This document shows positions 4,245 through 6,802 of a stretch of DNA of 6,802 nucleotides, one piece after another. The stretch covers positions 1-6,802 of the forward strand of contig CAZPRQ010000051.1 in NCBI GenBank assembly GCA_964589415.1, read 5' to 3'. This DNA comes from CAZPRQ01 sp964589415. Lineage in GTDB: Bacteria > Patescibacteriota > Doudnabacteria > UBA920. The position numbers and the translations under genes were made by a program. A model generated the notes under the pieces. It had not been told where the DNA came from, searched no databases, and saw only the letters and a list, made by a program, of their open reading frames with translations. How positions within the stretch are numbered: position 1 is the first letter of the stretch; each line of letters begins with the position of its first letter.

Positions 4245-4268
4245 ATGCCCGTCAAAATCACTTTATGA
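4245..4268 (+). CDS. possible 7-residue leader peptide overlapping the hppA start
   Basis: ATG at 4245 opens a tiny frame (MPVKITL) whose TGA (4266-4268) overlaps the hppA ATG in an ATGA arrangement. hppA itself has no Shine-Dalgarno sequence, so termination-reinitiation coupling is possible. The leader frame has only a weak ribosome site itself, and GGGC (4235-4238) may pair with GCCC (4247-4250) over its start. This can arise by chance in any A/T-rich leader. Confidence 0.25.
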   Translation: MPVKITL

Positions 4269-6319
4269 CAGAAAATACTTGGTTACTTTACGCCATCTTG
4301 GCCGGCTTGCTTGCCATAGCCTACGGCGCTTTTTTAATTGTTAAAATCCTCCGTTCGCCGGCTGGCAGCGGAAAAATGCTGGAAATTGCCAAGGCCATCC
4401 AAGACGGAGCCATGGCGTATTTAAAACGTCAATACAAAACCGTGGCGCTAGTAGCACTGGCTGTAATTATTTTAATGAAGGTCGGTAAGTTTGATAACTC
4501 CACAGTAATTGCCTTCCTGGTGGGAGCGACCTTGTCCGCGGTTGCAGGCTTTGTGGGTATGTACATTTCAGTTCGGGCGAACGTACGCACGGCCGAAGCT
4601 GCCAAAAAAGGATTAGCCCCTGCGTTAAAATTGGCTTTCCAGGGAGGCGCTGTAACCGGTTTATTTGTAGCTGGCTTAGGATTGCTTTCCGTTTCAGTTT
4701 TTTATTTAATTACCAAGGATTTAGCCGCACTCGCGGGGCTCGCTTTCGGTTCGTCTTTAATTTCTGTTTTTGCCCGTTTAGGCGGCGGCATATTTACTAA
4801 AGGCGCGGACGTAGGCACAGACATGGTTGGAAAAATTGAAGCCGGAATCCCGGAAGACGACCCTAGAAACCCGGGCGTTATTGCCGACAACGTGGGCGAC
4901 AATGTAGGCGACTGCGCGGGCATGGCCGCGGACTTGTTTGAAACCTATGTGGTTTCTACAGTGGCAGTAATGCTTTTGGGAAACTTTGTTTTTAAAGACC
5001 AAATGATAATCTCCGACTGGACAGGCGTCGGGGTAACAACTTTTGGTTTTACCAATGCCATTATTTATCCTCTACTCATTGGCGCCGCTTCTATTATTAC
5101 CACCATAATTGGAACCTGGTTTGTACGCCTTGGTAAATCAAAAAATATAATGGGAGCGCTATACAAAGGTTTAATAGTTTCCGGCATACTTTCTGCTATA
5201 GCCTTTTATCCTATTACAATTAAATTAATGCGGGACAATGGCTTATTTCCGGCTATAAATCTCTACTATGCTGCTTTAATCGGACTTGCGGTAACGGCCT
5301 TAATTGTCTTAATTACCGAATACTACACTTCCAAATCCTACTCCCCTGTTAAAGACATTGCCGAAGCTTCCACAACCGGTCACGGCACCAACATAATAAA
5401 AGGCATAGCCGTGGGCATGCAGTCCACTGCCGCTCCGGTTATAGTAATTGTGGCAGCCATATTGGCAGCATATGAACTCGCCGGACTTTACGGCATTGCT
5501 TTGGCTGTCATGAGTATGCTATCGCTTACCGGAATTATTGTCGCAATAGACGCCTTCGGACCAATTACCGACAACGCCGGCGGTATAGCGGAAATGGCTG
5601 GGTTAGATAAAAGCGTAAGAGATGTAACCGATCCGCTCGATGCTGTTGGCAACACCACCAAAGCCGTTACCAAAGGCTACGCCATAGCTTCGGCTGGACT
5701 TGCGGCCATGGTTTTGTTCGCGGCTTACACACAAGAATTAAATTTAGCTGGCATATCTTCGGTTTTCGATCTTTCAGATAGTAAGGTGTTAGTTGGTCTG
5801 CTGATTGGCGGACTGTTACCATATTTGTTCGCCTCCATTGCCATGTCAGCCGTGGGCAACGCGGCTAAAGCCGTAGTGGAAGAAGTACGCAGACAATTTA
5901 GGGAAATAAAAGGCATTATGGACGGCACAGGCAAGCCAGACTATTCACGCGCTGTAGACATTGTAACCAAAGCGGCTATTAAAGAAATGATTATTCCTGC
6001 TCTAATTCCGGTTGTAGTGCCTATTGTAGTAGGCCTAACTTTAGGCGCCGCGGCACTTGGAGGCTTGCTTGTTGGAACAATAGTAACCGGTTTGTTCGTG
6101 GGTATTTCCATGACCACGGGCGGCGCGGCCTGGGATAACGCCAAAAAATATATAGAAGAAGGCGCGCATGGCGGCAAAGGCTCCGAAGCACATAAAGCAG
6201 CCGTTACCGGCGACACCGTAGGCGACCCTTACAAAGACACCGCCGGCCCGGCCATAAACCCCATGATAAAAATTATCAATATTGTAGCTTTGCTACTTGT
6301 TAAATTCTTGAAACCCTAA
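4265..6319 (+). CDS. hppA: membrane-bound proton-translocating pyrophosphatase
   Basis: 684 residues, full length for the single-subunit membrane pyrophosphatase family (about 16 membrane helices). It hydrolyses pyrophosphate and pumps H+ across the cytoplasmic membrane. Seen: the substrate motif GADVGTDMVGKIE (180-192; usual form DVGADLVGKVE), DDPRNPGVIADNVGDNVGDCAGM (198-220) with the Mg-binding aspartates, IDAFGPITDNAGGIAEM (428-444), and the C-terminal GDTVGDPYKDTAGP (649-662). GNTTKA (462-467) carries lysine K466 where K+-dependent members have alanine, so this is the K+-independent H+-pump type (established for the family; assignment here inferred). Start 4265 is chosen because MTENTWLLY begins the first helix; the in-frame TTG at 4202 lies in the promoter region. 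It has its own promoter and a long 3' region with duplicated coding sequence and two structured elements before the terminator at 6519. Confidence 0.97.
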   Translation: MTENTWLLYAILAGLLAIAYGAFLIVKILRSPAGSGKMLEIAKAIQDGAMAYLKRQYKTVALVALAVIILMKVGKFDNSTVIAFLVGATLSAVAGFVGMYISVRANVRTAEAAKKGLAPALKLAFQGGAVTGLFVAGLGLLSVSVFYLITKDLAALAGLAFGSSLISVFARLGGGIFTKGADVGTDMVGKIEAGIPEDDPRNPGVIADNVGDNVGDCAGMAADLFETYVVSTVAVMLLGNFVFKDQMIISDWTGVGVTTFGFTNAIIYPLLIGAASIITTIIGTWFVRLGKSKNIMGALYKGLIVSGILSAIAFYPITIKLMRDNGLFPAINLYYAALIGLAVTALIVLITEYYTSKSYSPVKDIAEASTTGHGTNIIKGIAVGMQSTAAPVIVIVAAILAAYELAGLYGIALAVMSMLSLTGIIVAIDAFGPITDNAGGIAEMAGLDKSVRDVTDPLDAVGNTTKAVTKGYAIASAGLAAMVLFAAYTQELNLAGISSVFDLSDSKVLVGLLIGGLLPYLFASIAMSAVGNAAKAVVEEVRRQFREIKGIMDGTGKPDYSRAVDIVTKAAIKEMIIPALIPVVVPIVVGLTLGAAALGGLLVGTIVTGLFVGISMTTGGAAWDNAKKYIEEGAHGGKGSEAHKAAVTGDTVGDPYKDTAGPAINPMIKIINIVALLLVKFLKP

Positions 6320-6329
6320 ACCCTACTTG

Positions 6330-6373
6330 CCCCGTAGCGGAGCCGGCGAACGCCGAAACGACTGCTACTGGGG
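6330..6373 (+). repeat. structured element, copy 1
   Basis: 44 bases starting ten bases after the hppA stop. Outer stem: CCCC-GTAGC (6330-6338) with GCTAC-T-GGGG (6364-6373), with one bulged base. Inner stem-loop: CGGC-GAAC-GCCG (6344-6355). Unpaired segments: GGAGC (6339-6343) and AAACGACT (6356-6363). The second copy at 6444 keeps the same lengths and structure with compensatory changes, so the fold is very probably selected. It may act as RNA (3'UTR or small RNA) or as single-stranded DNA. It is too unlike a terminator (no T run) to be one. Confidence 0.8.
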
Positions 6374-6429
6374 TGATAAAAATTATAAACATCGTAGCAT
6401 TACTGCTTGTAAAATTCTTAAAGCCATAA
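6373..6429 (+). pseudogene. duplicated 3' end of hppA (18 codons plus stop)
   Basis: Reads V/M-IKIINIVALLLVKFLKP and stop, the same 18 residues that end HppA (6263-6319) apart from the first codon (GTG for ATG). Ten further codons differ, all without changing the amino acid. It starts exactly where structured copy 1 ends and is followed by structured copy 2. There is no body of hppA before it, so it is a remnant, a displaced original gene end, or a GTG-started 18-residue peptide. The preserved protein sequence despite synonymous change argues against simple neutral decay after a recent tandem duplication. Confidence 0.75.
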
Positions 6430-6443
6430 GTCTAATGAGCTTG

Positions 6444-6487
6444 CCCCGTACTGGAGCCGATGAACATCGTAGTAACTAGTACTGGGG
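6444..6487 (+). repeat. structured element, copy 2
   Basis: The same layout as copy 1: CCCC-GTACT (6444-6452) pairs with AGTAC-T-GGGG (6478-6487), the inner stem-loop is CGAT-GAAC-ATCG (6458-6469), and GGAGC (6453-6457) is identical. Relative to copy 1, two inner pairs (G-C to A-T, C-G to T-A) and two outer pairs (G-C to C-G, C-G to T-A) have changed on both sides at once. It follows the duplicated stop codon by 14 bases, versus 10 in copy 1. Confidence 0.8.
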
Positions 6488-6518
6488 GTCATATCTGACT
6501 TATCAGTCCTATAATTTT

Positions 6519-6549
6519 AAAGGCTCGCATATGCGAGCCTTTATTTTTT
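6519..6549 (+). terminator. intrinsic terminator of the hppA unit
   Basis: A perfect palindrome, AAAGGCTCGCAT (6519-6530) with ATGCGAGCCTTT (6531-6542), followed by a T-rich tract to 6549. It would place both structured elements in the hppA 3' untranslated region. The left arm ends in few T residues on the reverse strand, so reverse termination would be weak. Confidence 0.9.
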
Positions 6550-6802
6550 ATTCTGCTTTAAAGCTTTATCCACCATCACTAAAGCCTCATCTTTCCCCAA
6601 AACAGAAACTATCTTATTCGACTATCATTTAAACCAAGTTCTGGCAAATAGGGAGGAAGCTGCATATCCATGTCACTCATTGGCTGTATTTCTCGTGCTA
6701 TACCGCCATTGTTCACAAACACTTTCATACTTGGCACAGGAATTAATCCATTTTGATGCACATAATAAACGGTGTTTTTATGTTTTACCCAACTGCCTAT
6801 AT
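6541..6802 (-). pseudogene. frameshifted 3' part of an unknown gene, cut by the window edge
   Basis: On the reverse strand one frame is open from the window edge and encodes GSWVKHKNTVYYVHQNGLIPVP and onward to PELGLNDSRIR, stopping at TAG (6611-6609). The -1 frame then continues VSVLGKDEALVMVDKALKQNKK to TAA (6543-6541), a protein-like helical ending. The two frames overlap by about 13 bases (6621-6609), so a single-base deletion or two-base insertion near 6609-6621 best explains it; a sequencing error or programmed shift are alternatives, though no slippery heptamer is seen. The stop codon lies inside the palindrome of the hppA terminator. The family is not recognised; the N-terminal part is outside the window. 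Confidence 0.6.

Noticed and set aside
4202..4264. Extended hppA start at TTG 4202
   Set aside because: It would lie upstream of the -10 box, and the added residues do not resemble the family N-terminus.
4702..6216. Several reverse frames inside hppA
   Set aside because: They are low-complexity Ala/Pro/Ser/Thr shadows of a full-length conserved gene.
6263..6429. Diversity-generating retroelement (variable and template repeats at a gene 3' end with a following hairpin)
   Set aside because: Differences are synonymous and not limited to adenines of the downstream copy, and no reverse transcriptase is present in the window.
6330..6487. Hammerhead ribozyme or guanidine-II type riboswitch in the structured elements
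   Set aside because: No CUGAUGA/GAAA core in the right arrangement, and the hairpin loops are GAAC rather than ACGR; the twin hairpins follow the gene instead of preceding one.

Overview
The window looks like a chromosomal segment of a Patescibacteria (CPR) bacterium, probably of the Parcubacteria type. This is inference. It rests on the short URI-type GIY-YIG nuclease, the TGS1-like methyltransferase, several tiny membrane-anchored proteins of no known family, a single-subunit membrane pyrophosphatase, compact intergenic spaces, and several forward genes with no Shine-Dalgarno sequence. No marker gene in the window fixes the species.

Layout. A tRNA-Gln(CTG) at 4-78 runs into a perfect 26-bp palindrome and a degenerate second copy. 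A GIY-YIG nuclease gene (186-443) and a terminator follow, then a TGS1-like SAM methyltransferase (511-1155). From 1156 to 3092 lies a block of different character: two reverse-strand genes of unknown function (1240-1923 and 2243-2944). They are visibly richer in G+C than the methyltransferase gene, and each has a strong ribosome binding site and its own intrinsic terminator. One has a near-consensus promoter and the other a weaker candidate. The two units are bounded by copies of the same 17-bp quasi-palindrome (ACAAGGGGAATCCTTGT or one-base variants) at 1156, 2164 and 3056/3076, and their upstream ends share further sequence. The block therefore reads as a tandem array of two single-gene cassettes inserted between forward-strand genes.

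To the right are a tiny membrane protein with an almost leaderless promoter (3120-3299), a membrane-anchored protein with a PsbP-like outer domain (3382-3936), a bidirectional terminator, a convergent 56-residue membrane protein too short for usual gene callers (3987-4157), and hppA, a complete K+-independent-type proton-pumping pyrophosphatase (4265-6319). A frameshifted reverse-strand gene (6541-6802) runs off the right edge.

The most unusual part is the 3' end of hppA. The last 18 amino acids are encoded a second time 110 bp downstream. The amino acids match except that ATG is GTG at the first codon, yet 10 further codons differ synonymously. Each copy is followed by a 44-nt structured element (6330-6373 and 6444-6487). 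The two elements differ by four compensatory base-pair changes while keeping GGAGC and GAAC segments. This suggests a selected structure and a duplicating or gene-end-restoring element, not ordinary intergenic sequence. The genes show no shared pathway; only hppA has a function that can be stated with confidence.
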